Shown here: positions 8,201-17,211 of the stretch, in pieces
Position numbering within the stretch: the stretch's first letter is position 1
Layout: each line of letters opens with the position of its first letter
NCBI RefSeq assembly: GCF_001953175.1
Contig: NZ_CP018258.1
Span: 62,001 to 126,000 of the forward strand
Reading direction: 5' to 3'
Source: Dehalogenimonas formicexedens
Lineage (GTDB): Bacteria; Chloroflexota; Dehalococcoidia; Dehalococcoidales; Dehalococcoidaceae
DNA: 64,000 bases
Position numbers and translations under genes: made by a program
The notes under the pieces: model-generated
What the model saw: the letters and a program-made list of their open reading frames with translations, nothing else
Told to the model about the DNA's origin: nothing
Databases searched by the model: none

Positions 8201-9658
8201 CTAGGTACGGCGCCAGAAAGCGGGGGTGAACAACACAAGCAAAGCGAAAATCTCCAGGCGCCCGGCGAGCATAAAAAAGGATAAAACCGCCTTGCCGAGG
8301 TCAGGGACGGTGTCAAAATTGCCGTAAGGTCCGATAACCCCTAAACCAGGGCCGATGCTGCCCATGCAGGCGGTTACCGAAGAAATAGCCTCTTCGAAGG
8401 GTAACCCCAAGGTTGACATTAATACGAAGCCGCCCCACAAAAGTCCAAAATAAAAGACGGTCAAGCCAACAGTTCGGGAAACAGTAGATTCCTGGAGTAC
8501 GGTGTTCCCGATTTTCAAGGGAATAACCGCAGCGGGGTTAATGGCTTGTAGAATTCGCCTATAAGCATATTTAAAGAGGATCAAAACCCTGACCACCTTT
8601 AACCCGCCTGCAGTGGAACCCGCAGATGCCCCGATTACCATGAGTACCAGCAGCAAAGATCGCGAAAAACTTGGCCAGGCATCAAAATTGGTTGAAGAAA
8701 AGCCGGTGGTGGTGCTTATGGAAATTACATTAAAGCTACTCTCGCGGAGGCTTTCGATGAGGCTTAAACTCTTATTGAAGATAAGGTCCAGATTTACTAA
8801 AACTACCGACACCAGAATGATCAGGACGTAAAATCTTAGCTCAGGATTACCAAAGAAGCGCTGAAGCCGCTTACGGAAGAACACCCAGAAAAACAAGGCG
8901 AAGTTTGTGCCGCCAAGAAACATGAAGACCATGATGATGATCTCTGCCATCACGTTGTGGTAGCTCTCAATGGAAAGATTCGTGGCGGCAAAACCGCCGG
9001 TGGAAACGGTGCTCAACGAAATGGTGGCACTATCGAAAAGGGGCAATCCGGTTATCATGAGCAATAACATTTCGACGACGGTGAAAAAGAAATAGATGAT
9101 GAAGACGATGCGGGCAGTGTCCCTGATGCGTGACGTCAGGCGCTCTCCTTCATAACCTCCCGGAGCCTCCGCTTCCAGCAAACGTGAAGCCCCGAGGCCG
9201 AAGAGGGGGAACAAAGAGACAAAGAGGGTTATTATGCCCAGTCCACCCAGCCATTGGGTGAAAGACCGCCAGAATAAGATGCTATGGGGCTTATCGGCGA
9301 TGGATGAAAAAATGGTTGCCCCGGTGGTGGTGAAACCGCTCATGGTTTCGAAGAAGGCATCCAGGAAATTAGGGACAGACCCGGTCAGCAGGTAGGGGAG
9401 CCCGCCCAATAGGGTCGCCACGATCCATACGGCGACCACCAACACCATGGCATCGCGACGGGAGAGCTGGGTTTTGACCTTACCGGTGGCAAAGACGACC
9501 GATCCTCCGAGGACCACCGCGCCTCCCATCACTACCGCAAAGGCGATAGCTGCCGCCGGCTCGTTAGAAAACGCAGCCACCAGGAGCGGCAGAATCATCG
9601 TTGCACCGATAATGGTGGTTACGAGACCTAAATATCGGATTACTGCCGCGAAATTCAT
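8201..9658 (-). CDS. trkH: TrkH family potassium uptake channel
   Basis: 485 residues and strongly hydrophobic. All four pore-loop signatures of the Trk/Ktr/HKT superfamily are visible in order: GFTTTGATI, VSTGGFAAT, ISTTTGFSST and the fourth loop CMGSIGPGLG. This is the ion-conducting subunit for K+ uptake in the cytoplasmic membrane. The trkA stop is 7 bases upstream of its ATG, so trkA-trkH are cotranscribed. The three regulatory genes downstream (UspA and the two RCK proteins) probably belong to the same transcript or a second internal unit. Confidence 0.95.
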   Translation of the reverse strand: MNFAAVIRYLGLVTTIIGATMILPLLVAAFSNEPAAAIAFAVVMGGAVVLGGSVVFATGKVKTQLSRRDAMVLVVAVWIVATLLGGLPYLLTGSVPNFLDAFFETMSGFTTTGATIFSSIADKPHSILFWRSFTQWLGGLGIITLFVSLFPLFGLGASRLLEAEAPGGYEGERLTSRIRDTARIVFIIYFFFTVVEMLLLMITGLPLFDSATISLSTVSTGGFAATNLSIESYHNVMAEIIIMVFMFLGGTNFALFFWVFFRKRLQRFFGNPELRFYVLIILVSVVLVNLDLIFNKSLSLIESLRESSFNVISISTTTGFSSTNFDAWPSFSRSLLLVLMVIGASAGSTAGGLKVVRVLILFKYAYRRILQAINPAAVIPLKIGNTVLQESTVSRTVGLTVFYFGLLWGGFVLMSTLGLPFEEAISSVTACMGSIGPGLGVIGPYGNFDTVPDLGKAVLSFFMLAGRLEIFALLVLFTPAFWRRT

Positions 9659-9665
9659 CTCGAAT

Positions 9666-11030
9666 TTATTTGAATAATCTCTCGACTTCGGGGATGGCAG
9701 ACAGGGTAGACATTACGATGATATGGTCATCCACATCGATGGGATACTCATCCGGAGGAACCGAAACCCGACCATCCCTGACTACGGCCACGACCTTGGC
9801 GGTCTTCGGGAGGGGGATGTCGCTGACCGGTTTGCCCATGACGCGTGCCTTTGGAGAGACGATGAACTCGATAGCTTCGAGAGTGTTATTCTCCAGGACG
9901 GCGGCGGCGACGGCGCCACCGCGAAGGACGAAATGGGCGATCTTGCGCGCGGTGATGATGGCGGGGGAGCCGGCGACATCGATCCCGGTAGCTTCGGCAA
10001 GAGGCAGATAGTCCGGATTATTGATCATAGTCAGGGACCGGGAAACACCCAAGGTCTTGGCAAGCAAAGTCGCCAGGATGTTGAGTTCATCGTTTTGGGT
10101 GACCGCTACCACGGCGTCAGCCTGACTGATGCCCTGTTCAACGAGAAAGTCGCGGTCTGTCGGTTCGCCTTGAAGCACCAGCGCCCGCTCGAGCTTGATG
10201 GCGATTTCCTCAGCCCGGGCTTGATCACGTTCCAGTATTTTGACCTGGACTCCCTGGCGGATTAATCCTTCGGCGATAAGGTAACCGATGCTGCCCCCGC
10301 CGATGACGACGACGCTCCGGTTGGGTTTTTTAGGGCCGGCGAAGACCTTCGCCAGGCGTTCAACATGATCAGCGGGTATGGCGATGTAGAGGGAGTCACC
10401 GGAATGGATGACCTCTTCAGGATTGGCAATAACGCCTCCTTCCTTGTGCCCGACGGCCACAATGAAAAAGGGAATATCCTGAGCAATTTCCGATAGTTTT
10501 TTCCCGGCCAGATTGCCATCATCGATCCTGAACTCCCGGATCCGTACCGTCCCGCTGCCGAATTCCTCAGCGGGGGTCGAATAAAAACCCGCCAGGATCG
10601 AAAGGATCTCGCGGGCCATCTCGGCTTCGGGATTTATATAAACATCTATCCCCAGGTTTTTAGGCCGTACGATCCGCCGGGTGGCGATAGGACTTTTAGC
10701 CGGCATCTGGAAATAGCCGGAATAATCAGGGTTGCGGATGCGGGCCGCGGTCCGGGCAGCTCCCATTTCTTTGGAGATAAAACAGACAACCATATTAGTC
10801 TCGTCGGAATCGGTTACCGCAAGCACCAGGTCGGCGCGGTGGGCTTCGGCTTCGCGGAGGATGCGCGGGGTGGCGGCGTTGCCCTGGATGGTGCGGACGT
10901 CCAGCTGCCGGCGGATGACCTCTAAAGCCTGGACCGATTCTTCGATGACTACGACGTCGTGGTTTTCAACCGAAAGAAGCGAGGCGATGTTCAGGCCGAC
11001 GACGCCTCCTCCTGCGATGACAATGTACAC
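9666..11030 (-). CDS. trkA: Trk system potassium transport protein TrkA (double RCK)
   Basis: 454 residues made of two RCK_N-RCK_C repeats, as in classical TrkA. GxGxxG loops occur at the N-terminus (IAGGGVVGLNIASLL) and near residue 240 (VVIGGGSIGYLIAEGL). It is the cytosolic NAD(H)-binding gating partner of TrkH. The start is GTG, preceded by GGGGGCG. That GTG overlaps the stop of a possible 48-codon upstream ORF by one base. A promoter lies at 11222-11250. Confidence 0.94.
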   Translation of the reverse strand: MYIVIAGGGVVGLNIASLLSVENHDVVVIEESVQALEVIRRQLDVRTIQGNAATPRILREAEAHRADLVLAVTDSDETNMVVCFISKEMGAARTAARIRNPDYSGYFQMPAKSPIATRRIVRPKNLGIDVYINPEAEMAREILSILAGFYSTPAEEFGSGTVRIREFRIDDGNLAGKKLSEIAQDIPFFIVAVGHKEGGVIANPEEVIHSGDSLYIAIPADHVERLAKVFAGPKKPNRSVVVIGGGSIGYLIAEGLIRQGVQVKILERDQARAEEIAIKLERALVLQGEPTDRDFLVEQGISQADAVVAVTQNDELNILATLLAKTLGVSRSLTMINNPDYLPLAEATGIDVAGSPAIITARKIAHFVLRGGAVAAAVLENNTLEAIEFIVSPKARVMGKPVSDIPLPKTAKVVAVVRDGRVSVPPDEYPIDVDDHIIVMSTLSAIPEVERLFK

Positions 11031-11176
11031 TATTTCGCCCCCGGTGAACTCCCAAGGCGGAGGAGGGCAGCCAAGGAACTAAAAAATGCGGCAACGCGGC
11101 TGCGCCGGCGGACAATCCTGATTACGCGGTCGGCGGGGCGCGAAGGGGGAAGGGTAATAGATGCTGTCTGCTTCAT
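11030..11176 (-). CDS. Possible 48-residue upstream ORF coupled to trkA
   Basis: Starts MKQTASITLPPSRP, then an Arg-rich stretch (RIVRRRSRVAAFF) and a short hydrophobic tail. AAAGGG precedes the ATG by about 5 bases, and the TAG stop overlaps the trkA GTG by one base. It lies between the trkA promoter and trkA. Only position and coupling support it; it could be untranslated leader. Confidence 0.3.
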   Translation of the reverse strand: MKQTASITLPPSRPADRVIRIVRRRSRVAAFFSSLAALLRLGSSPGAK

Positions 11177-11221
11177 GACCCTTTCAAGAACTTCTGAAGG
11201 ATTTTAGCCTATCGGGAAGGC

Positions 11222-11250
11222 ATTTTAAGCCGAAACGATACCCATGTCAA
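11222..11250 (-). promoter_or_regulatory. Sigma-70-type promoter of the trk operon
   Basis: Minus strand TTGACA (11250-11245), 17 bases, TAAAAT (11227-11222). It lies downstream of the CDF transporter gene and about 190 bases before trkA. Confidence 0.75.
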
Positions 11251-11302
11251 ACAAAATCTTGGCGCCGTAGCAACAGCCGAGCGGTGTTTTACTCCGGGAT
11301 GC

Positions 11303-12241
11303 CTAGTGTTCCCCATCGGGAGTTAAGGGACAAGAGCCGGGTTCGAGGGTGCACAACTGCCCGCCCGGACAACATGACTGGCATTCCAGTTGAAGGGTCG
11401 TGTGGTTGATCTCGTAGCGGTCGGCGAGCAACTTTTCTACCTGGGACCGGACCAGGGCGGTTTCAGAGGTCAGCCGGTCTTCGATGACGATGTGGCTTGA
11501 CAGCGCATGGAGGTTAGGAGTGAGGCTCCAAACGTGGAGGTCGTGGACTTCCTTGATACCCGGAATGTTACGGAGGTTACCGGCGAGCTCGTTCAGGTCG
11601 ATATGGGCCGGCGTGGATTCAAGCAGCACCGAGATGCCCTCCGACAGAATGCCCCACGCCGAGGCCGCGATGATCAGGCCGATCACGATGGAGATTATGG
11701 CGTCCGCCTCAGCCAGTCCCGTTAACTTAATAATGAGGGCCCCGAGGATGACGCCTACGGAAGCCAGAGCGTCGCCAAGTACGTGCCAGAAAGCGCTTTT
11801 GACGTTGAGGCTCTCCTTGCGGGCTTCCCGGAGCCAGAAGGCGACGATGAGATTAGCCAGCAGGCCGAGCAAGGCGATGACCAGCATCACCGAACTATCG
11901 ACATCCGGCGGGGACTGGAGCCGCCTGACGGCTTCGAAAAAAATGATCCCGGCAATGGCGAATATGGCAACCGCATTCACAATGGCAACGATAACGCCGA
12001 TGCGATGATAGCCAAAAGTCATACGGTGGGAGGGCGGCCGCTGTGCCTGACGCAGGGCGTAAGCCGACAGGGAGAGGGCTACGATATCGGCGAGGACGTG
12101 CCCGGCATCCGACAGCAAGGCCAGGCTGTTGGAAATCAGTCCGCCGACCGCTTCGGCTATCAGAATAACACTCGAAAGGCCGATACCCAGGATCAAACGC
12201 GAGCCCGCGGCCTGATGAGCATGATTATGCTGGTGCATCAA
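11303..12241 (-). CDS. Cation diffusion facilitator family transporter (CzcD/ZitB type)
   Basis: 312 residues. A His-containing N-terminus (MHQHNHAHQ) precedes six membrane segments. The CDF metal site is seen as LLSDAGHVLADI in TM2 and HVLGDALASVGV in TM5. A cytosolic C-terminal domain follows. Such proteins export Zn2+, Co2+ or Cd2+ in exchange for H+. The C-terminal 30 residues are unusually Cys-rich (QSCCPGGQLC, then EPGSCP), an extra metal-binding element beyond the standard fold. It is divergent from the DUF47-pit operon. Confidence 0.93.
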   Translation of the reverse strand: MMHQHNHAHQAAGSRLILGIGLSSVILIAEAVGGLISNSLALLSDAGHVLADIVALSLSAYALRQAQRPPSHRMTFGYHRIGVIVAIVNAVAIFAIAGIIFFEAVRRLQSPPDVDSSVMLVIALLGLLANLIVAFWLREARKESLNVKSAFWHVLGDALASVGVILGALIIKLTGLAEADAIISIVIGLIIAASAWGILSEGISVLLESTPAHIDLNELAGNLRNIPGIKEVHDLHVWSLTPNLHALSSHIVIEDRLTSETALVRSQVEKLLADRYEINHTTLQLECQSCCPGGQLCTLEPGSCPLTPDGEH

Positions 12242-12313
12242 TTTGGTTTTATTTACGAGATTCCCGGTTGTGTTTTTGCCTCTACGCCATTATCATATCA
12301 ACAATAGGAAGTT

Positions 12314-12336
12314 TGGTATAATCGCCGCCCCGGAGG
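12314..12336 (+). promoter_or_regulatory. Extended -10 promoter and ribosome site of DUF47 gene
   Basis: TGG directly before TATAAT (12317-12322) forms an extended -10; no good -35 is seen. CGGAGG (12331-12336) sits 4 bases before the ATG, so the leader is only about 12 bases. Confidence 0.6.
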
Positions 12337-12340
12337 CAAC

Positions 12341-12967
12341 ATGGCTAAATTTTCGATCATCCCCAAGGAAGAGAAATTCTTCGATCTTATCGAGGTCAGC
12401 GCCGCCAACATGGTCAAGGCGGCGGAGGCTTTGAAGGACCTGGTTGAAAACTGGGGAGAAATCCATGAGAAGGTTCTCAAGATCGTCGAGCTGGAGCATG
12501 CCGGGGATTCGGTAACGCATCAAATCATCGCGATGCTTCACCGCAGCTTTGTCACTCCCTTCGACCGGGAAGATATCGCCCTGCTTGCCCATTCCATGGA
12601 CGATGTGGTCGATTTTATTCATTCGGCTGCGGACTACATGCTCCTGTACAAGGTGGGACAGCCGGGGGGGCGGGTCAGAGAACTTGCCGGCATCATTTTA
12701 GAAGCGACCAAAGAAGTCGCCGCCGCCGCGCCTAAGCTTCGCCAAAAGGCTGGGCTGAAACAACTCCTGGAACACTGCATAGAGATCAACCGGCTTGAGA
12801 ATCTTGCCGACCAGGCCTACCGTTCCGCCCTGGTGGAGTTGTTTGAGGAATACGACATGGTCGATATCATCAAATGGCGGGAAATTTACGACTCCATGGA
12901 GAGTGCCACCGATCGCTGCGAGGATGTTGCCAACGTTTTCGAAGGCGTAGCCCTTAAAAACGCCTGA
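12341..12967 (+). CDS. DUF47/PhoU-like phosphate transport regulator
   Basis: 208 residues, mostly helical, with the DUF47 (PhoU_div) pattern: FFDLIEVSAANMVKAAEAL, then LEHAGDSVTHQI, then FDREDIALLAHSMDDVVDFI. Acidic ExxxD/DxxxD patterns on the helices bind metal in PhoU-like folds. Genes of this family almost always precede a Pit-type phosphate transporter, as here, and are thought to control it. Confidence 0.9.
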   Translation: MAKFSIIPKEEKFFDLIEVSAANMVKAAEALKDLVENWGEIHEKVLKIVELEHAGDSVTHQIIAMLHRSFVTPFDREDIALLAHSMDDVVDFIHSAADYMLLYKVGQPGGRVRELAGIILEATKEVAAAAPKLRQKAGLKQLLEHCIEINRLENLADQAYRSALVELFEEYDMVDIIKWREIYDSMESATDRCEDVANVFEGVALKNA

Positions 12968-13016
12968 TACGGCGGCGATGACTGTCATAACTTAAATCAG
13001 ATAGAAGGCTCGAACC

Positions 13017-14012
13017 ATAGACTCTAATTTAGCTTTTATCACCTTCATCATCTTCATCGCGTTAGCCTTTGACTATACCAACGGCATGCACGATGCGGCT
13101 AACTCCATCTCCACCATCGTTTCGACAAGGGTGCTGACACCCAGGCAGGCGGTGGCCTGGGCGGCTTTTTTCAATTTTATCGCTTTCCTAATCTTCGGTA
13201 CCGCCGTTGCCAAGACCATCGGCAGCGGCATGATCGATATCAACACCGTTACGCCGACGGTGATCCTGGCCGGGCTGCTCGGCGCCATAACCTGGAACCT
13301 CATCACCTGGTACCTGGGGCTGCCGAGCAGTTCGTCACATGCCCTCATCGGAGGCTACGCCGGAGCTTCGATCGCCCACGCCGGTTTCGGCGTGATCCTT
13401 ATGGCCGGCTGGTATAAGACCCTGATATTTATCGTCCTGGCGCCGACCATCGGGCTTGCCCTTGGTTTTATCCTGCGCGTGGCGACAACCTGGATCGTTT
13501 ACAGGAGTCCGCCCGGGGTAATAAACCGGTTCTTCAGGGTAGCCCAGATGTTTTCGGCGGCGGCCTACAGCCTGGGGCACGGCGGCAATGATGCCCAAAA
13601 GACCATGGGTATAATCACCAGCCTCCTGGTGGCCGGGGGGGTTATTTCGACCTTCGCCATCCCGCTCTGGGTTGTTCTGGCCGCCCAGGCGGCGATCGCC
13701 CTCGGAACGCTGAGCGGAGGTTGGAGGATCGTGAAAACGATGGGGCAGAAGATCACCAAGCTGGCGCCTATCGACGGTTTTTGCGCCGAGACAGCCAGCG
13801 CTGTAAGCATTTTTACGGCAACTCACCTTGGCGTCCCGGTCAGTACCACTCACGTGATCACCGGCGCCATATCAGGCGTTGGTTCGGTCAGGCGTCTCAG
13901 CGCGGTGCGGTGGGGAGTCACCCTGCGCATTGTCTGGGCCTGGATAATGACCATTCCCGCAGCCGGGATTATCGCCGCCCTGCTGTTCTGGCTCTTGAAC
14001 CTGATCTTCTAG
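13017..14012 (+). CDS. pit: Pit family inorganic phosphate transporter, apparent ATA start
   Basis: Low-affinity H+/phosphate (or metal-phosphate) symporter. The two PiT signatures are present: FDYTNGMHDAANSI near the N-terminus and GGNDAQKTMGI in the middle. The first ATG (13086) falls inside the first signature and has no ribosome site; starting there would delete TM1. The reading frame is open back to a TAG at 13002-13004 and contains no ATG, GTG or TTG. The family start (MDxNL-like) aligns with ATA GAC TCT AAT at 13017, which has AGAAGG (13003-13008) eight bases upstream. From there the product is 331 residues, the normal length. Either AUA is used, or a G-to-A change or sequence error removed an ATG. 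Confidence 0.85.
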   Translation: MDSNLAFITFIIFIALAFDYTNGMHDAANSISTIVSTRVLTPRQAVAWAAFFNFIAFLIFGTAVAKTIGSGMIDINTVTPTVILAGLLGAITWNLITWYLGLPSSSSHALIGGYAGASIAHAGFGVILMAGWYKTLIFIVLAPTIGLALGFILRVATTWIVYRSPPGVINRFFRVAQMFSAAAYSLGHGGNDAQKTMGIITSLLVAGGVISTFAIPLWVVLAAQAAIALGTLSGGWRIVKTMGQKITKLAPIDGFCAETASAVSIFTATHLGVPVSTTHVITGAISGVGSVRRLSAVRWGVTLRIVWAWIMTIPAAGIIAALLFWLLNLIF

Positions 14013-14050
14013 ACGTTCCGGGCCGTTTTGAATGCGACCGGGATTTGCAT

Positions 14051-14683
14051 TTACAGGTTAACCCGCCGGGGATGGACCTTTGATTTTTCGGCGGCGAGGA
14101 TGGCCGAGATTTCCGAGACCGCCTGGTCGATCTTGCCGTCGTGGTTGACCACGAAATAATCGAAACCCTGGAGTTGATGGAGTTCTTCCGGCGCTGTTTC
14201 CAGCCGGCGTTTCAAAGTTTCCGGGGATTCGGTCAGGCGGCGTGACAGCCGGTCCTTCAGTTCTTCCAGCGAAGGCGGCAGCATGAATACGAAAACCGCT
14301 TCGGGAGCGATTTTTTTTATTGAGGCCGCGCCCTGTACGTCAACCTTGACGATGACGTCAGATCCCTGTTTCAAGGCTTCGCGCACCGAAGATTTGGGCA
14401 CGCCGTAAAAATTGCCGTAAACCTCAGCCCATTCCAGAAGTTCATTTTGGTTGATCAACTTCTTGAAATCAGCCTGGTTGGTGAAATGGTAGTCTTTACC
14501 GTCAATTTCCCGGGGACGCTGGGACCTTGTCGTAATGGTCGTGATGAATTTTAGCCCGGGCAGCCGGCGTTCTTTCATCCGCTCAAGCACGGCGTCCTTA
14601 CCCACTCCTGACGGTCCCGAAAGTATCAGCAGGACCGGAGCCGGTTGAGGCGGGCTAAAGGTCAAGCGGGACCTCGGCAACAT
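14051..14683 (-). CDS. gmk: Guanylate kinase
   Basis: 210 residues. The P-loop GPSGVGKD lies near residue 23, followed by [17 protein letters not shown], the GMP-binding segment, and [14 protein letters not shown]. It phosphorylates GMP to GDP with ATP. Its start overlaps the end of the DUF370 gene by 29 bases; remA-gmk is a widely conserved pair. The N-terminal 14 residues before the P-loop strand are longer than usual, so the true start may be a little downstream. Confidence 0.96.
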   Translation of the reverse strand: MLPRSRLTFSPPQPAPVLLILSGPSGVGKDAVLERMKERRLPGLKFITTITTRSQRPREIDGKDYHFTNQADFKKLINQNELLEWAEVYGNFYGVPKSSVREALKQGSDVIVKVDVQGAASIKKIAPEAVFVFMLPPSLEELKDRLSRRLTESPETLKRRLETAPEELHQLQGFDYFVVNHDGKIDQAVSEISAILAAEKSKVHPRRVNL

Positions 14684-14942
14684 CGGTTTTCATGGCGCCA
14701 CGTCCGATGCTGACGCGGCCGGTGATGGTTTCCGGAGCCAGAGCCGCTAACACCACGTGGCCCGAATCAGTAAAAATCACCGCTTTGGTTTTGCGGCCGT
14801 TGGTCATGTCGATCAATGTGCCCTTGTTACGGCTCTCCTGGATAATACGCTTGATTGGGGCTGAGCCGGGCGGGGCGATGGCGATCAGGCGATTCATCGC
14901 CAGGATATTGCCAAAGCCGACGTGGACCAGTTCGATCGCCAT
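14655..14942 (-). CDS. remA: DUF370/RemA family regulatory protein
   Basis: 95 residues with the RemA signature ([18 protein letters not shown], then [10 protein letters not shown]-like [21 protein letters not shown]). RemA is a small DNA-binding regulator in Bacillus; in other phyla the role is unknown but linkage to gmk is conserved. The gene overlaps gmk, so the two are cotranslated. The C-terminal extension after residue 75 is variable in the family. Confidence 0.9.
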   Translation of the reverse strand: MAIELVHVGFGNILAMNRLIAIAPPGSAPIKRIIQESRNKGTLIDMTNGRKTKAVIFTDSGHVVLAALAPETITGRVSIGRGAMKTDVAEVPLDL

Positions 14943-15140
14943 TTCTGCCTCTTGATTCGGTGGAAGTAGTATTATCTTAACCTAGAGCGCGACTGGTGGC
15001 AAGGGTTGACGCCTTTTGGTGAACCATTCAATATCGAATCGATCGTAAAAACAGGTTCATCCTCCAGCAAACCACTGCTATCGGAAGAAAATGTGAGATG
15101 CGCAAAAACGGTGTTAATATGAAATATCGGGAGAAAAACG

Positions 15141-15668
15141 ATGGACATAACGGTACCGCTCCTGTGGATTCACCTGTCGGCGATTGTTACCTGGGTTGGA
15201 CTGTGGTTCAACACCTTGTTCGTATTTAACAGCCTCCGGCAGTTTGTTTCCGACTCCGCCAGAGCCAGCTTCATTTCCACGTTACGCAAACGCTATCTGA
15301 CCATCACCTGGGCGGCAATCGCTATATTTATAGTCTCCGGTACGATCCTTATGGAGACCAACGAGAATTACCCGGGACTGGGGCATTTCTTCGATAATTC
15401 GTGGGCGACTCTGGTATTTCTGAAACATATCATCGTGATCGTCATGCTGGCGGTGAGTTTTACTTTGCTTTACGGCATCCTGCCGCGAATGGGCGCCGCT
15501 ATCGCCGGGAGAGACAGACTAGTTGAGGAACGGCTGCTGAGGCGGGAAAAGCTGGCTGTTGCCGCGCTGGCAATATTGGGACTGGCGGTTTTGTTGATCA
15601 TCGTCACGGTCACCGAACTGCCGGAACCAGGTGAAACCGTGGCCGTGGTCGGGTGCCTGTTTGGTTAA
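15141..15668 (+). CDS. CopD-like membrane protein
   Basis: 175 residues with four hydrophobic segments (about 8-28, 52-70, 86-108 and 135-160). LLWIHLSAIVTWVGLWF at the N-terminus and VFLKHIIVIVMLAVS in the third segment place His residues in helices, as in the CopD/DUF2269 group of membrane proteins. Those are linked to copper handling or haem, but no neighbour supports a copper role. GGGAG precedes the ATG. Its TAA overlaps the minus-strand stop of the next gene in a shared TTAA at 15665-15668. Confidence 0.6.
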   Translation: MDITVPLLWIHLSAIVTWVGLWFNTLFVFNSLRQFVSDSARASFISTLRKRYLTITWAAIAIFIVSGTILMETNENYPGLGHFFDNSWATLVFLKHIIVIVMLAVSFTLLYGILPRMGAAIAGRDRLVEERLLRREKLAVAALAILGLAVLLIIVTVTELPEPGETVAVVGCLFG

Positions 15669-17065
15669 AGCGAGGCGAGATAGCGATCGATATCCCGGGC
15701 TGCCGCCTTGCCGGCGCCCATCGCCGAAATAACGGTCGCCGACCCGGTGACGATATCCCCTCCGGCCCAAACGCCAGCTTTTCTGGTCAGACCAGTCGAT
15801 TCGTCGGCGATGACGGTGCCCGCACTGGCGAAAGCCAAACCGGGCGCGGAACGGGCTATGAGCGGGTTTGGCCTCGTACCCAGGGCGACGATCGCCATGT
15901 CACAGGGAAGGGTGAATTCAGAGCCGCCGACGGGAACCGGCCGTCTCCGTCCCGATGCGTCGGGATCGCCGAGGCTCATTTTTTGGCAGGTCATGCCCGA
16001 AACCCATTTTTGATCATTTACTTGAAACGAGATGGGGTTGGTTAAAAAGAGGAAGTTGATACCTTCCTCCTCGGCGTTCTCGACTTCTTCAAGGCGCGCC
16101 GGCATCTCTTCGCGGCCCCGGCGATAGACTACCGTGACTCTTGCGCCCAATCTTACCGCGCTGCGGGCGGCATCCATGGCTACGTTTCCACCACCAACCA
16201 CCGCCACCTCCTTACCGACTTTGAGAGGCGTATCGAATTCGGGGAAATGGTAAGCCTTCATCAGGTTGACCCTGGAGAGAAACTCATTGGCGGAATATAC
16301 TCCAGGCGCATTCTCATTCTCGATGTTGAGAAAGAGCGGCAAACCTGCCCCAGTGCCCAAAAACACAGCCTGGAAGCCGTCTTTAAAAAGCTCATCGATG
16401 GTAAACGTCTTCCCGGCGACGGCGTTCAGGACGATCTCCACTCCCAGGCTTCTAACAAAATTGATTTCAGTTTGAACGATTGTCTTGGGCAGCCGGAATT
16501 CGGGTATGCCGTACATGAGCACACCTCCGGCGACGTGGAGCGATTCAAAAATGGTAACTGAATGACCTAACCGCGCCAATTCGGCGGCGCAGGTCAGCCC
16601 GGATGGTCCCGAACCGATGACGGCAACTTTTTTGCAGCTCTTTGGGGCCTTGGCGCCGGTCGAACCTTTTAATCGATAACCCGGTTCCCAATCGGCGACG
16701 AAGCGTTCGAGCCGGCCGATAGCCACCGGAGCCTTTTTCTTCGCCAGGGTGCAGACCGCTTCGCATTGGCTCTCCTGAGGGCAGACGCGGCCGCAGATTC
16801 CGGGCAGTGCGTTGGTTCGTTTTATGATCTCATCAGCCGCCGTGAAATCACCGGTCTTGACTGCCGAGATAAACTCGGGGATGTCGATGGCGACCGGGCA
16901 CCCGGCTACGCAATTCCTGGCCTTGCACTCGATACAGCGGGACGCTTCGCGCTTCGCGTCCTCCGCCGTGTAGCCGGTCGCGACCTCCGAGAAATTCTGC
17001 CGCCGAGCCCCGGCTTCCTGCTTGGGCATGGCGACCCGATTCAAATCAATCTTAGCTTTAGCCAT
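15665..17065 (-). CDS. GltD-like NAD(P)H oxidoreductase (NfnB/SudA type)
   Basis: 466 residues. An N-terminal iron-sulfur domain has Cys clusters CIECKARNCVAGC (near 44-56) and CGRVCPQESQCEAVC (near 92-106). An FAD Rossmann motif (GSGPSGLTCAAELA) and an NAD(P) motif (GGGNVAMDAARSAVRLG) follow. This is the layout of glutamate synthase small subunits and of NfnB/SudA. A FAD/[2Fe-2S] partner of the NfnA/SudB type lies directly upstream, and no large GltB subunit is seen. A ferredoxin:NADP+ transhydrogenase or sulfide dehydrogenase role is therefore more likely than glutamate synthesis. AAGGG precedes the ATG. Confidence 0.88.
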   Translation of the reverse strand: MAKAKIDLNRVAMPKQEAGARRQNFSEVATGYTAEDAKREASRCIECKARNCVAGCPVAIDIPEFISAVKTGDFTAADEIIKRTNALPGICGRVCPQESQCEAVCTLAKKKAPVAIGRLERFVADWEPGYRLKGSTGAKAPKSCKKVAVIGSGPSGLTCAAELARLGHSVTIFESLHVAGGVLMYGIPEFRLPKTIVQTEINFVRSLGVEIVLNAVAGKTFTIDELFKDGFQAVFLGTGAGLPLFLNIENENAPGVYSANEFLSRVNLMKAYHFPEFDTPLKVGKEVAVVGGGNVAMDAARSAVRLGARVTVVYRRGREEMPARLEEVENAEEEGINFLFLTNPISFQVNDQKWVSGMTCQKMSLGDPDASGRRRPVPVGGSEFTLPCDMAIVALGTRPNPLIARSAPGLAFASAGTVIADESTGLTRKAGVWAGGDIVTGSATVISAMGAGKAAARDIDRYLASL

Positions 17066-17081
17066 CGCTTACCCTTAATAA

Positions 17082-17210
17082 CCAAGAAGCAAATTACACA
17101 CAATCACCAAATTCCAATGGCCAATACCCAAACGTTTGGTTATTGATATTTGGTTATTGGGATTTGTTTGGTTATTGTACCTTGTATCTTGGTTATTCAT
17201 TTGGTTTGGA
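17082..17210. repeat. AT-rich CCAATA/TTGGTTATT dispersed repeat, copy 3
   Basis: About 130 bases of CCAATAC, GGTTATTG and ATTTGG words on both strands, between the two NfnAB-like genes. The halves are partly complementary around CCAAACGTTTGG, so an RNA of this gap could fold. Confidence 0.6.
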
Positions 17211-17211
17211 T

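Noticed and set aside
15665-15668. Shared TTAA stop between convergent genes (also 44133-44136)
   Set aside because: A palindromic TTAA gives TAA on both strands; it is economical but expected by chance in a compact genome.
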